Part shown: positions 1 through 6,693 of the stretch, piece after piece
Position numbering within the stretch: position 1 is the first letter of the stretch
Layout of the letters: the number at the start of each line of letters is the position of its first letter
Source of the DNA: Pseudomonadota bacterium
GTDB lineage: Bacteria > Pseudomonadota > Alphaproteobacteria > Micropepsales > Micropepsaceae
DNA length: 7,570 bases
Direction: 5' to 3'
NCBI GenBank assembly: GCA_023427355.1
Contig: JAEZBK010000220.1
Coordinates: 1 to 7,570 of the forward strand
The notes under the pieces: model-generated
What the model was told of the DNA's origin: nothing
What the model saw: the letters and a program-made list of their open reading frames with translations, nothing else
Databases searched by the model: none
Made by a program: the position numbers and the translations under genes

Positions 1-1252
1 ACTTGAAGATCGTGGTGCGGTTGGCCTTGGCCCAGGCATGGGCTTCCGGCGACGCCGCCCACTTGATCGCATTGCGGATCAGGAGCTGATACTCCGCCAC
101 GCGCCAGGGCGAATTGTTGTGGCCGACCTGGGTGTAGAAGACCGGGCTGATTTCCGAAGCCTTCACCCAGGCCGCCAGGTTCGAGTAGGGACGCTTGGGA
201 TTGAGGTTCACCAGCGGATCGGGCGGGGTGAACGACGTGGTCAGGATCGGCTTCACCGAATCCGGGAACCAGGCGCAGGCATAGGCTTCGTCGGTCACAT
301 CGAAACCCGTGCCCAGGTTGCGCGAAATCGGATGGCTGGGATCGGTGATGGTGAGGCGCTGGGGCGTGTTGGCGTAGAAGCCATGGTGCGGATCCAGGAT
401 GCCCCGCACGGTGACGCGGGAATACCAGTCGCAGGCGCCGCCCACCACTTCGGAATATTCCGGCCAGACATGGGTCCAGGCCGCCGCGGCATGGTGCAGG
501 AAGACCATGCCCTTGCCCGACTTCACCAGGGCCTCGAAGCCCCGCTTCATGCGCGGCGACGGATCCGGATAGAAGCGCCCGGCGCGGCCGTTATTGGCCT
601 GCTGCACGCCCCAACCGCCCAGGTCATAGAACAGATAGACGTCGAACTCGCGGCCCGCTTCCGGGTTCATCAGGAACTCGGCGGCCGGATATTCGACATG
701 GCTATAGGTGATGTCGTCGCCCAGGCAGTCCAGCATCTGCGCCAACTGCTCGCGCTCATAGGCATGGCCGCGCGTGACGAACAGAACGCGGATCGGACCC
801 GTGCCGTTCTGCGGACGATTGGCCTGGCCACCACGGCCGGCCGCCGCCGCGGGCGCGGGCGGCGCATAGGGATTGGGACCGCAGGCAACCGGGGCCTGGG
901 GTGCGGGCGCCGCGCCGCCACGGCCACCGGCCGGGGCCGGGTTGGCTGCGGCATAGGCATCGCGCTGGGCGCGCAACTGCGCCTGGATCGCGGGCGTGCC
1001 GGTCTGGATCGTGGGTGTCGGGCACCACACGCCCGCCTGCGGGCTGGTGACGCGCTGACAGGCTTCCCACTTTTCCGGGTTCAGATCGAGCGGCTCGTTG
1101 GCGATGGCGACGCCCGGCGGATTGACCAGCGCGCCACCGGCCTGCTGTGCCGAGGCGCTGCCGAACAGAAGGGCAGCGCCGGCCGCAGCCGTGCCAAGCA
1201 TGGAAGCAATCGTCAAAGCGCGCCGGGTGGCGCGATGGGTCGGAAACGGCAT
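1..1252 (-). CDS. Secreted ThuA-like domain protein (3' end outside window)
   Basis: 417 codons are visible and the frame is open to the left edge, so the C-terminus is missing, although the domain looks nearly complete. The ATG is preceded by a strong Shine-Dalgarno, AGGGGGAG (1263-1256). Residues 1-35 are a signal peptide with a twin arginine (R10-R11) and an Ala-x-Ala type cleavage site before QQ; Tat export is possible but the motif is imperfect. Residues 40-150 are an extension with C65, C77 and C124 and low-complexity Gly/Arg/Pro/Ala segments (GRGG near 110 and 139). From about residue 153 (IRVLFVTRGHAYE) the protein reads as a ThuA-like, class I glutamine-amidotransferase-like fold: GKGMVFLHHAAAAW (247-260), EVVGGAC (268-274), HPIS (307-310), DEAYACAW (321-328) and GHNNSPW...AIKWA (377-399). 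ThuA of Sinorhizobium is needed for use of trehalose and related disaccharides through 3-keto intermediates; whether this exported relative handles sugars is inference. It lies downstream of the ankyrin gene, with its own likely promoter. Confidence 0.88.
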   Translation of the reverse strand, partial: MPFPTHRATRRALTIASMLGTAAAGAALLFGSASAQQAGGALVNPPGVAIANEPLDLNPEKWEACQRVTSPQAGVWCPTPTIQTGTPAIQAQLRAQRDAYAAANPAPAGGRGGAAPAPQAPVACGPNPYAPPAPAAAAGRGGQANRPQNGTGPIRVLFVTRGHAYEREQLAQMLDCLGDDITYSHVEYPAAEFLMNPEAGREFDVYLFYDLGGWGVQQANNGRAGRFYPDPSPRMKRGFEALVKSGKGMVFLHHAAAAWTHVWPEYSEVVGGACDWYSRVTVRGILDPHHGFYANTPQRLTITDPSHPISRNLGTGFDVTDEAYACAWFPDSVKPILTTSFTPPDPLVNLNPKRPYSNLAAWVKASEISPVFYTQVGHNNSPWRVAEYQLLIRNAIKWAASPEAHAWAKANRTTIFK

Positions 1253-1255
1253 GGG

Positions 1256-1263
1256 CTCCCCCT
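1256..1263 (-). promoter_or_regulatory. Ribosome-binding site of the ThuA-like gene
   Basis: AGGGGGAG lies 3 nt before the ATG at 1252-1250. It supports this start over other possible upstream starts and is nearly the same purine run (AGGGGGA) used by the divergent esterase gene. Confidence 0.65.
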
Positions 1264-1284
1264 GAGCATGTGATTATGCGCGGG

Positions 1285-1312
1285 ATCATACACCCGCCCC
1301 CAGGCGCGGCAA
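1285..1312 (-). promoter_or_regulatory. Predicted sigma-70-type promoter of the ThuA-like gene
   Basis: Reading the minus strand, TTGCCG (1312-1307; 4 of 6 match to TTGACA) is followed after 16 nt by TATGAT (1290-1285; 5 of 6 match to TATAAT). Transcription would start near 1278, leaving a leader of about 26 nt that carries the AGGGGGAG ribosome-binding site. This suggests the ThuA-like gene can be transcribed apart from the three-gene operon upstream. The call is by eye from consensus matching only. Confidence 0.5.
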
Positions 1313-1461
1313 TGCCCGGCCCGGCGGCCAAACCCTCGCAATGCTGCAACAATTTCTCCTGGCGAACCGCTAGGCCAGCTTGATGAATGAACACGCCGCA
1401 ACGGTGGCGGAACAGCACCACGACACCCAAGCCCCGCACGCCTCTGCGCCCTGCCGGAACC

Positions 1462-2787
1462 CTAGTGGTTCTCGCTGACAATGCCCTTGGAGCGCAGCAT
1501 GTTGATGTAATATTCGCGGATCGCCTGGTCGCCGCCCCGGTTCAGCGCATCGCCGGGCGTATCCTTGCGGTCGTCGGCGATGGCCAAGGGCGCGCCCTTT
1601 TCCACCAGGAATTGCAGCACGGCGATGGGGTCGGGCGTACCACGCGCCGCCACGGCAATATGCATCAGGCTGCGGCCGCCGCGCACGATCACGTCCAGGT
1701 GCGGATCGAGTTCATAGGCATATTGCATCGCATCCAGCTTGCCGCTGCCCGCCGCCGCCACGGCCACGGTCATGCCATCGGGCCCCTTGATGTCGGGCCT
1801 GGCGCCGGCTTCGCTGAGCGCCTTCATGGCCGGCACCGACCCGGCGCGCGCCGCGAATTGCAGCGGCGTCGCGGGCACGGGCATGGGGACGGGCCCGCCG
1901 CCACCGCCGCGTCCCGCCACGGGCGCATAGGCAATCGCCGTCAGGGCATTGGCATCGCCACCCTTGGCGAGCACAGCCTTGACGAAGTCGGCATTGCCGG
2001 TGGACGCGGCCAGATGAATGGCCGACCGGCCATCCTTGTCCGTGCGGCGCACATCGGCGCCACGCTCGACCGCATGTTGCGCGAAGGTGATGTTGCCGGT
2101 GATGACGGCGGCCTGCAGCACCGTGGTGCCATCGGCCAGCGCCGCATTCACATTGGCCTTCGCCGCCAGCAGCAATTCTGCGGCTTCGGGTTTCTTGCTG
2201 CGCAGGGCGAAGAAGATCGGCGTGAAGCCGCGCTTGTCCACCGCGTTCACCTGGGCGCCGCGCCGGATCAGTGCGGCGACCGTGGCGCTGTTGCCCTGCA
2301 TCGCCGCCCACATCAGGGGCGTCTGTCCCTGCGTATTGGCGCCGTTGAGAGCCGCGCCGCGTTCGAGCAACGCCGTCAAGGCGGCGGGGGTGGACGAGGC
2401 GGCGCACAGCGACAGGACGGAGGTGCCGTCGCCCCGCGCCAGCTTCGCATCCGCGCCCGCGCGCAACAGCGCCATGACGATATTGGCGTTGCCCAGCTCG
2501 CAGGCCAGCGCCAGGGGCTGCGGTCCGCCCGCCGCCTGGGCGCCGGGCTTTGCGCCCGCCGCCAGCAGCAGGCGCACCGCGTCTTCATTCTGGCGATCCA
2601 CGGCCCAGGCCAGCACCGTGGAGCGGTCGGGCAAAACCGCGTTGACATTGGCCTTGGCAGCGATGGCGGCGCGGATTGCCGGCACATTGCTGTCGCGCAC
2701 AGCCTGGGCCAGGCGATCTTCCACCACGCCTGCATAAGCCGACACGCTGCCCAGCAACAGCAGGGCGATACCCAGCGCCTTTTTCAT
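1462..2787 (-). CDS. Secreted ankyrin-repeat protein
   Basis: The 441-residue product starts with a clear Sec signal peptide (MKKALGIALLLLGSVSAYA, cleavage after residue 19). The rest is almost entirely ankyrin repeats, about eleven or twelve units of some 33 residues beginning near residues 22, 54, 87, 120, 154, 187, 220, 253, 307, 338 and 373. Typical units are TPLMWAAMQGNSATVAALI (156-174) and AIHLAASTGNADFVKAVL (256-273). Between the units at 253 and 307 sits a Gly/Pro-rich loop (GRGGGGGP at 292-299, then PMPVPATP) that splits the array. Ankyrin arrays bind other proteins and have no enzymatic activity of their own, so a periplasmic scaffold or chaperone for the neighbouring DUF1552 and cytochrome proteins is the simplest inference. 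The gene starts 14 bp after the DUF1552 stop with only a modest ribosome-binding site (CAGGG), consistent with co-transcription and coupled translation. No specific named family beyond ankyrin repeats is recognised. Confidence 0.93.
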   Translation of the reverse strand: MKKALGIALLLLGSVSAYAGVVEDRLAQAVRDSNVPAIRAAIAAKANVNAVLPDRSTVLAWAVDRQNEDAVRLLLAAGAKPGAQAAGGPQPLALACELGNANIVMALLRAGADAKLARGDGTSVLSLCAASSTPAALTALLERGAALNGANTQGQTPLMWAAMQGNSATVAALIRRGAQVNAVDKRGFTPIFFALRSKKPEAAELLLAAKANVNAALADGTTVLQAAVITGNITFAQHAVERGADVRRTDKDGRSAIHLAASTGNADFVKAVLAKGGDANALTAIAYAPVAGRGGGGGPVPMPVPATPLQFAARAGSVPAMKALSEAGARPDIKGPDGMTVAVAAAGSGKLDAMQYAYELDPHLDVIVRGGRSLMHIAVAARGTPDPIAVLQFLVEKGAPLAIADDRKDTPGDALNRGGDQAIREYYINMLRSKGIVSENH

Positions 2788-2801
2788 CCGCCCTGCGCCC
2801 C

Positions 2802-4133
2802 TTAGGCCAGACCGGCCAGGCGGCCGGTGCTGTCGCCCAGCTTTTCTTCCTGGACGCCCATCATGTCCATCATGCTGAGCATCAGGTTGGTCATGGGCAC
2901 GTTCTTGGCGTCCATGTGGCGATTGCCCTTGATGCCGGGGCCCGAGACGATCAGCGGCAGATCGCGATGCTCATGGCGATTGGGATCGGCCAGGGACGCG
3001 CCCGCGATGACGAAGGTGCTGTCGAGCAGGGACTGCTCGCCATCCTTCGCCTCGCTCATTTTCTTGTAGTAATAGGCCACCTGTTCCATGTGGTAGGTGT
3101 TGATCTTGGTCAGGTTGGCCATCTTCTCCGGATTGTTGACATGGTGGCTGAGCGGGTGGTGCCCGTCGGAGACGCCGGTTTCCGGATAGGACCGGCCGCC
3201 GGATTCGCGGCCGAACATGAAGGTGCCCACGCGGGTCAGGTCGGCCTGCATGGCCAGAACCTGCAGATCAATCATCATGCGCGCGTAAGCGGAATAGGAT
3301 TCCGGAATGCCGGACGGCCGCGCCATTTCCGGCAGCTTCATCTCGATGCCCTCGGACTCGGCCTTCTGGATGCGCCGTTCCACGTCGCGCACGGCGGTCA
3401 GATATTCGTCCAGCTTCTGCTTGTCGCGCGCACCCAGCGAACCGGCGAACCGGCGCGCATCCTCGGCGACGAAATCCAGCAGGCTGGCCTGGCGGATCAG
3501 CTGGCGCTGGCGCGCAGCGGCATCGCCCAGGTCGCCATCGCCGAACATGCGCTCGAACACCTCGCGCGGATTGACGGTGATGGGCAGGGGCGTCTTGGGC
3601 CCGGTCCAGGACATGGTGTTGTTGTAGGCGCAGCTGTAGCCGCTGTCGCAGGAGCCGACCATGCTGGGCTGGTCCAGGCCCAGTTCCATGGAGGCGAGCT
3701 GCGTCTGTTCGCCGAACTTGCGGGCCACGATCTGGTCCATCGACGGACCGTTCAGCAACACCGAGTCGCTCTTGTAGATATGCACGCCGGTCAGGAAGGT
3801 GGCGCAGCAGCGGGCATGGTCGCCGGCGCCGTCGCCCATCGCCTCGGCCATCACATGGTCGAGATTCTTGATGACCACGAACTTGTCGCGGAAGGGCTCC
3901 ATCGGCTTGAGGATCGGCGAGATGGTGTAATTCTCGCCCATCTCGGCAGGCGACCAGTTCTGCATGATCATGCCGTTGGGCGTGTAGAGCACCTGCAGGC
4001 GCTTGCGCGCGGCAGCGGCGGTTTCCGCCGCCCGCGTGGTGGCGCTCATCGCATCGAGCACCGGCAGCGCCAGCGTGGCGCCAAGACCGCGCAGAAGGGT
4101 GCGGCGGCCGATGGGCTTACTTGTGATCATCAT
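2802..4133 (-). CDS. Tat-exported DUF1552 (HXXSHH) family protein
   Basis: The 443-residue product matches the DUF1552 family in length and motifs; its biochemical function is unknown. The N-terminus is a twin-arginine signal: GRRTLLRGLG at residues 9-18, a hydrophobic stretch (ATLALPVLDAM) and likely processing near residue 36, so it is probably exported folded, perhaps with a cofactor. Recognisable family features are YTPNGM (50-55), GDHARCCATFLTG (104-116), the signature H326-P-L-S329-H330-H331, and NRHEHRDLPLIVSGPG (385-400). The clustered His and Asp residues recall the metal sites of alkaline-phosphatase-like proteins such as DUF1501, but this is inference. There is no haem motif. The start is well supported by AAGGA about 9 nt upstream; a second ATG follows immediately and would change the product by one residue. 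The first 17 bp overlap the end of the DUF1592-type gene in another frame. These two families are commonly encoded side by side, so a joint function is likely. Confidence 0.94.
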   Translation of the reverse strand: MMITSKPIGRRTLLRGLGATLALPVLDAMSATTRAAETAAAARKRLQVLYTPNGMIMQNWSPAEMGENYTISPILKPMEPFRDKFVVIKNLDHVMAEAMGDGAGDHARCCATFLTGVHIYKSDSVLLNGPSMDQIVARKFGEQTQLASMELGLDQPSMVGSCDSGYSCAYNNTMSWTGPKTPLPITVNPREVFERMFGDGDLGDAAARQRQLIRQASLLDFVAEDARRFAGSLGARDKQKLDEYLTAVRDVERRIQKAESEGIEMKLPEMARPSGIPESYSAYARMMIDLQVLAMQADLTRVGTFMFGRESGGRSYPETGVSDGHHPLSHHVNNPEKMANLTKINTYHMEQVAYYYKKMSEAKDGEQSLLDSTFVIAGASLADPNRHEHRDLPLIVSGPGIKGNRHMDAKNVPMTNLMLSMMDMMGVQEEKLGDSTGRLAGLA

Positions 4134-6543
4134 TTTGCGGTGTCCTTCTCATCGTGAAAGGTACGCTTTGGACAATATTCATGACTATGGAATGGAGGCG
4201 GTAATCGTCCTTCGCCGCCCCGGCGCGCACCGCGCGGATGGCGGGCATGTCGGGCGCTTCAACGCCGCGGCCCAGGGCATAGACCATCAGGCGCTCTGTA
4301 AAGGCCTCGATGAACTCATCCTTGTGGCCCATCATCACGTCCTTGAGGCCGGAAGGCCCCACGAACTTGCTGCCGTCGGGCATCTCGGTGGCGACATCAA
4401 TCAGCTTGCCGGCCTGGGTGGTGCGCCAGGCGCCCACCGCGTCGAAATTCTCCAGCGCGAAACCCAGCGGGTCCATCTTGGAATGGCAGGAATTGCAGAC
4501 CGGGTTGGCGCGGTGCACTTCCATCTGCTGGCGCACCGTGAGGTTCTTGGCGTTCGCCACCGCTTCCAGCGCCGGCACGTCGGCGGGCGGCGGGGGCGGC
4601 GGCGCAGCCAGCAGATTGTCCAGAATCCACTTGCCGCGCAGCACGATGGACGTGCGGTCATTGTAGGAGGTGACGGTCAGGATGCTGCCCTGCCCCAGAA
4701 GACCGCCGCGATTGGTCGCCGGATCCAGCTTCACGCGGCGGAAGGACGAACCGTACACGCCCGGCACGCCATAATGCTCGGCCAGGCGCTGGTTGAGGAA
4801 CGTATAGTCGGCGTTGAGGAAGTCGGTGGCGGGGCGGTTCTCGCGCACCACCGACTCGAAGAACATGTTGGTCTCGGTCATCATCGCCGCGCGCAGGCGA
4901 TTGTCGAAGGCCGGGAAATTGACGCGGTCCGGGGTCTGGAACTCCAGGCGGCGCAGATAGAGCCACTGGCCGGCGAAATTCTCGGTCAGCGCCGAGGACT
5001 TCGGGTCGGCGATCATGCGCGTGACTTCGCGCTTGAGGATCGCGGGGTTGGAAAGCTGGCCCTTCTCGGCCACCGACAGAAGCTGGGCGTCCGGGATGCT
5101 GCTCCACAGGAACAGCGACAGGCGCGTGGCCAGTTCCAGGTCGCTGATGCGGTGGACCGAACCCGGCTTGGCGCCGGCGGGATCGGCTTCGCGCACGAAC
5201 AGGAAATTGGGCGAAACCAGAACCATCTGGATCGCCGCCTCGATGCCATGCTCGAAACCGCCATCCTTGTGGCCCACCGCATACATCTTCATCAGGGGCG
5301 CCATGTCGGCGTCGGTCACGGGACGGCGATAGGCCTGACGCGCCAGCCGCGCCAGGATGGAGCGGGCGCAAGCCTCTTCCGCCGTCCTGGCGGAGGGAGT
5401 GCAGGTGAAAATCTTGCGGCGACTGGGCGTGTTGCCCGCGCCCTTCGCGTTGAGCGGCCCCATCACCGCGATCTGGGCCAGGTCGCGGGCATAGATCACC
5501 TGGGGCGCAAGCTCTCCGGTATCGATCACGCCGGAGGCATGCGCCGCCACCATCTGGCGCTTCACCCGCACGCCATCCACATGGATGTCCAGGGCGATAT
5601 CGGCGGGCTTTTCGGCCGGGCGGGGCCCACGCAAGGTCTGGGGCGTCAGCGGCACGAGGGACTGTTCCAGCGCCGCCTGGCGCGGGAAGGAAGCGCCGAT
5701 CATGTGCTCGCCCGCCTTGAGGGGCACGGTGATCTCGATGCGGTTCTCCGCCAGGCGGCGGGTTTCGACGCCACCGGCCTGGTTGATGTCCACGGTGATC
5801 TTGTAGTCGGCGTCATACGGCGCTTGGAACGCGAAGGCGCCGCCGCCGCGCGAATCCAGCGGCAGGGAATCATGGGCCCGCTGATTCACGAACGCGTCCT
5901 GCACCGGCTTGAACTCGACCGTGGCGGGCGTCCGCGAGGTCAGGCCCGTGGCCGAACGGCTGACCTTGCCGGCAACGCGGATGTAACGGTCCATCAGGGT
6001 CGGCGAGATGGTCAGGACTTCGGCGATATTGTCGAAGCCATGGCCGGAATCGTCGGCGGGCAGGTCGCGGCTGATGTCGGTGCGGATATCGAGCAGGTCG
6101 CGCACCGCATTGGCATATTCGGCGCGGTTGAGACGGCGCAGCACCGTGCGGCCGGGATCGGGATCGGCGGCGGCGATGCGGTCCAGGCCACCGGAAAGAT
6201 AATCGGCGAAGGCCGCCAGGGACTGCTTGGGCGGCATGCGCGACCCGCGCGGCGGCATCTCGCCCAGCTTCACCTTGCGCAGGATCTTCTCGAAGGCCGC
6301 ATCGTTGGCGGCAAGATTGTCGGTGCGCAGCGACTGTACCGAGAAATTGCCGATCTTGGATTTGTCGTTGTGACAACCCTGGCAATATTGGGTCATCAGC
6401 CCCTGGTGATCGGCCGTGGCGGGCGCTGTCTGCGCGGTGGCCTGGCCGAGCAGCGCCGCACCGGACACCGCGATGACGACGAGGGACGCCGACGCCATTA
6501 GCGCCTTGCCAAGCCCGAACTCCCACTGACGTCGCGATGCCAC
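4117..6543 (-). CDS. Secreted two-haem PSD/DUF1592-family cytochrome-like protein
   Basis: Large exported protein of the Planctomycete-type PSD/PSCyt family. I chose the GTG at 6543 (808 residues) because AGGAAG lies 6 nt upstream; an ATG at 6567 would add eight residues but has no ribosome-binding site. Counting from that ATG: residues 9-45 are a signal peptide (SASLVVIAVSGAALLG, AxA cleavage before Q46); a PSCyt-like c-type haem domain has C62-Q-G-C65-H66 and possible Met ligands M104 and M111 (EMPP, RMPP); DUF1587 follows at about 143-205 (RRLNRAEYANAVRDLLDI); a beta-rich, possibly carbohydrate-binding region spans about 215-345; DUF1595 about 395-457; DUF1592 about 470-605; DUF1588 about 615-715 with a second haem motif C691-N-S-C694-H695 and a six-proline run (656-661); DUF1585 about 735-808. 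Function is unknown; electron transfer in the periplasm is inferred from the haem sites. It is the first gene of the operon, overlapping the DUF1552 gene by 17 bp. Confidence 0.93.
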   Translation of the reverse strand: MASRRQWEFGLGKALMASASLVVIAVSGAALLGQATAQTAPATADHQGLMTQYCQGCHNDKSKIGNFSVQSLRTDNLAANDAAFEKILRKVKLGEMPPRGSRMPPKQSLAAFADYLSGGLDRIAAADPDPGRTVLRRLNRAEYANAVRDLLDIRTDISRDLPADDSGHGFDNIAEVLTISPTLMDRYIRVAGKVSRSATGLTSRTPATVEFKPVQDAFVNQRAHDSLPLDSRGGGAFAFQAPYDADYKITVDINQAGGVETRRLAENRIEITVPLKAGEHMIGASFPRQAALEQSLVPLTPQTLRGPRPAEKPADIALDIHVDGVRVKRQMVAAHASGVIDTGELAPQVIYARDLAQIAVMGPLNAKGAGNTPSRRKIFTCTPSARTAEEACARSILARLARQAYRRPVTDADMAPLMKMYAVGHKDGGFEHGIEAAIQMVLVSPNFLFVREADPAGAKPGSVHRISDLELATRLSLFLWSSIPDAQLLSVAEKGQLSNPAILKREVTRMIADPKSSALTENFAGQWLYLRRLEFQTPDRVNFPAFDNRLRAAMMTETNMFFESVVRENRPATDFLNADYTFLNQRLAEHYGVPGVYGSSFRRVKLDPATNRGGLLGQGSILTVTSYNDRTSIVLRGKWILDNLLAAPPPPPPADVPALEAVANAKNLTVRQQMEVHRANPVCNSCHSKMDPLGFALENFDAVGAWRTTQAGKLIDVATEMPDGSKFVGPSGLKDVMMGHKDEFIEAFTERLMVYALGRGVEAPDMPAIRAVRAGAAKDDYRLHSIVMNIVQSVPFTMRRTPQNDDHK

Positions 6544-6549
6544 GATATG

Positions 6550-6555
6550 CTTCCT
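6550..6555 (-). promoter_or_regulatory. Ribosome-binding site that favours a GTG start
   Basis: AGGAAG sits 6 nt before the GTG at 6543-6541, an ideal spacing. The in-frame ATG at 6567-6565 has no purine-rich stretch in front of it and lies only about 12 nt from the predicted transcription start. The site therefore decides in favour of the GTG. Confidence 0.6.
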
Positions 6556-6560
6556 GCCCG

Positions 6561-6575
6561 ACGGCATGCTGCCGT
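6561..6575. repeat. 15-bp inverted repeat over the alternative ATG
   Basis: ACGGCA (6561-6566), a TGC spacer and TGCCGT (6570-6575) form perfect 6-bp arms. The element lies between the predicted transcription start and the AGGAAG ribosome-binding site of the cytochrome-like gene and covers its alternative ATG. In RNA it could form a small hairpin with a 3-nt loop; in DNA it could be a protein-binding site. Either role is inferred. Confidence 0.4.
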
Positions 6576-6584
6576 TTTAAAACG
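6573..6584. repeat. 12-bp perfect palindrome beside the -10 box
   Basis: CGTTTTAAAACG reads the same on both strands. It directly abuts the TATAAT box (6585-6590) on its downstream side and covers the predicted transcription start of the operon, a classic place for a repressor site. A chance origin is possible for an AT-rich palindrome of this size, though AT-rich runs are rare in this DNA. Confidence 0.4.
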
Positions 6585-6590
6585 ATTATA
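6585..6590 (-). promoter_or_regulatory. -10 box of the DUF1592/DUF1552/ankyrin operon
   Basis: The minus strand reads TATAAT, a perfect consensus -10 hexamer and one of the few AT-rich stretches around. Transcription would begin near 6578, giving a leader of about 35 nt to the GTG start. I find no convincing TTGACA-like hexamer at 15-18 nt upstream (the sequence there is CGGTGC and neighbours), so the promoter may depend on an activator. Confidence 0.5.
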
Positions 6591-6644
6591 GACGGCTTCG
6601 CGCCCTTGCACCGAGTATCAGCCGTTTATCCAAGGAAAACAATG

Positions 6645-6660
6645 CGATGATCGATCATCG
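6645..6660. promoter_or_regulatory. 16-bp perfect palindrome, candidate operator in divergent region
   Basis: CGATGATCGATCATCG is perfectly self-complementary. It lies between the divergent operon and esterase genes, centred about 75 bp upstream of the predicted operon transcription start and about 113 bp upstream of the esterase ATG. The TGAT-CG-ATCA core with a central CG is the general shape of LacI-type operators, which often control carbohydrate genes, but no regulator gene is in the window and the assignment is inference. Confidence 0.5.
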
Positions 6661-6674
6661 TTTGCAGAGCCACT

Positions 6675-6686
6675 TCGCAGTTGCGA
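6675..6686. repeat. Inverted repeat TCGCA-GT-TGCGA
   Basis: Two perfect 5-bp arms are separated by 2 bp. The arm sequence TTGCGA recurs at 6711-6716 and a related TTCGCGCAAA lies at 6740-6749, so several copies of a similar half-site sit upstream of the esterase gene. It may be part of a regulator-binding array or a short chance repeat. Confidence 0.3.
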
Positions 6687-6693
6687 GATAGGA

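Larger units (their letters stand above)
1253..1461. other. Intergenic gap between ankyrin gene and ThuA-like gene
   Basis: This 209-bp stretch separates the stop of the ankyrin gene from the start of the ThuA-like gene on the same strand. I see a promoter-like pair and a Shine-Dalgarno near its left end, and no convincing gene. A weak inverted repeat, CTGGC (1359-1363) and GCCAG (1374-1378) with a 10-nt loop, is not followed by a T-run on either strand, so no intrinsic terminator is called. Read-through from the upstream operon therefore cannot be excluded. Confidence 0.7.

Noticed and set aside
38..1273. Plus-strand open frame of 411 codons opposite the ThuA-like gene
   Set aside because: The minus strand has a ribosome-binding site, a signal peptide and ThuA motifs; the plus-strand product is Arg/Gly-rich and unlike any family I recognise.
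1359..1378. Inverted repeat CTGGC / GCCAG as a possible terminator after the ankyrin gene
   Set aside because: The stem is only 5 bp with a 10-nt loop and no T-run follows on the minus strand.
1387..2805. Plus-strand open frame of 472 codons opposite the ankyrin gene
   Set aside because: The minus strand encodes a signal peptide and regular ankyrin repeats; the plus-strand product shows only mirrored repeat periodicity.
2676..4157. Plus-strand open frame of 493 codons opposite the DUF1552 gene
   Set aside because: It is a composition shadow of a well-supported minus-strand gene, with no ribosome-binding site or recognisable domain.
4003..6501. Very long open frame on the plus strand (832 codons) opposite the cytochrome-like gene
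   Set aside because: It is antisense to a gene with clear haem motifs and PSD-type domains. Its product is rich in Gly, Arg, His and Ala with no recognisable domain, as expected from the mirror of GC-biased codons.
6647..6691. 14-codon leader-like open frame with AAGGA 10 nt upstream, before the esterase
   Set aside because: It is very short, begins inside the 16-bp palindrome and lacks a run of one amino acid or other attenuator sign. A regulatory DNA element explains the sequence better.
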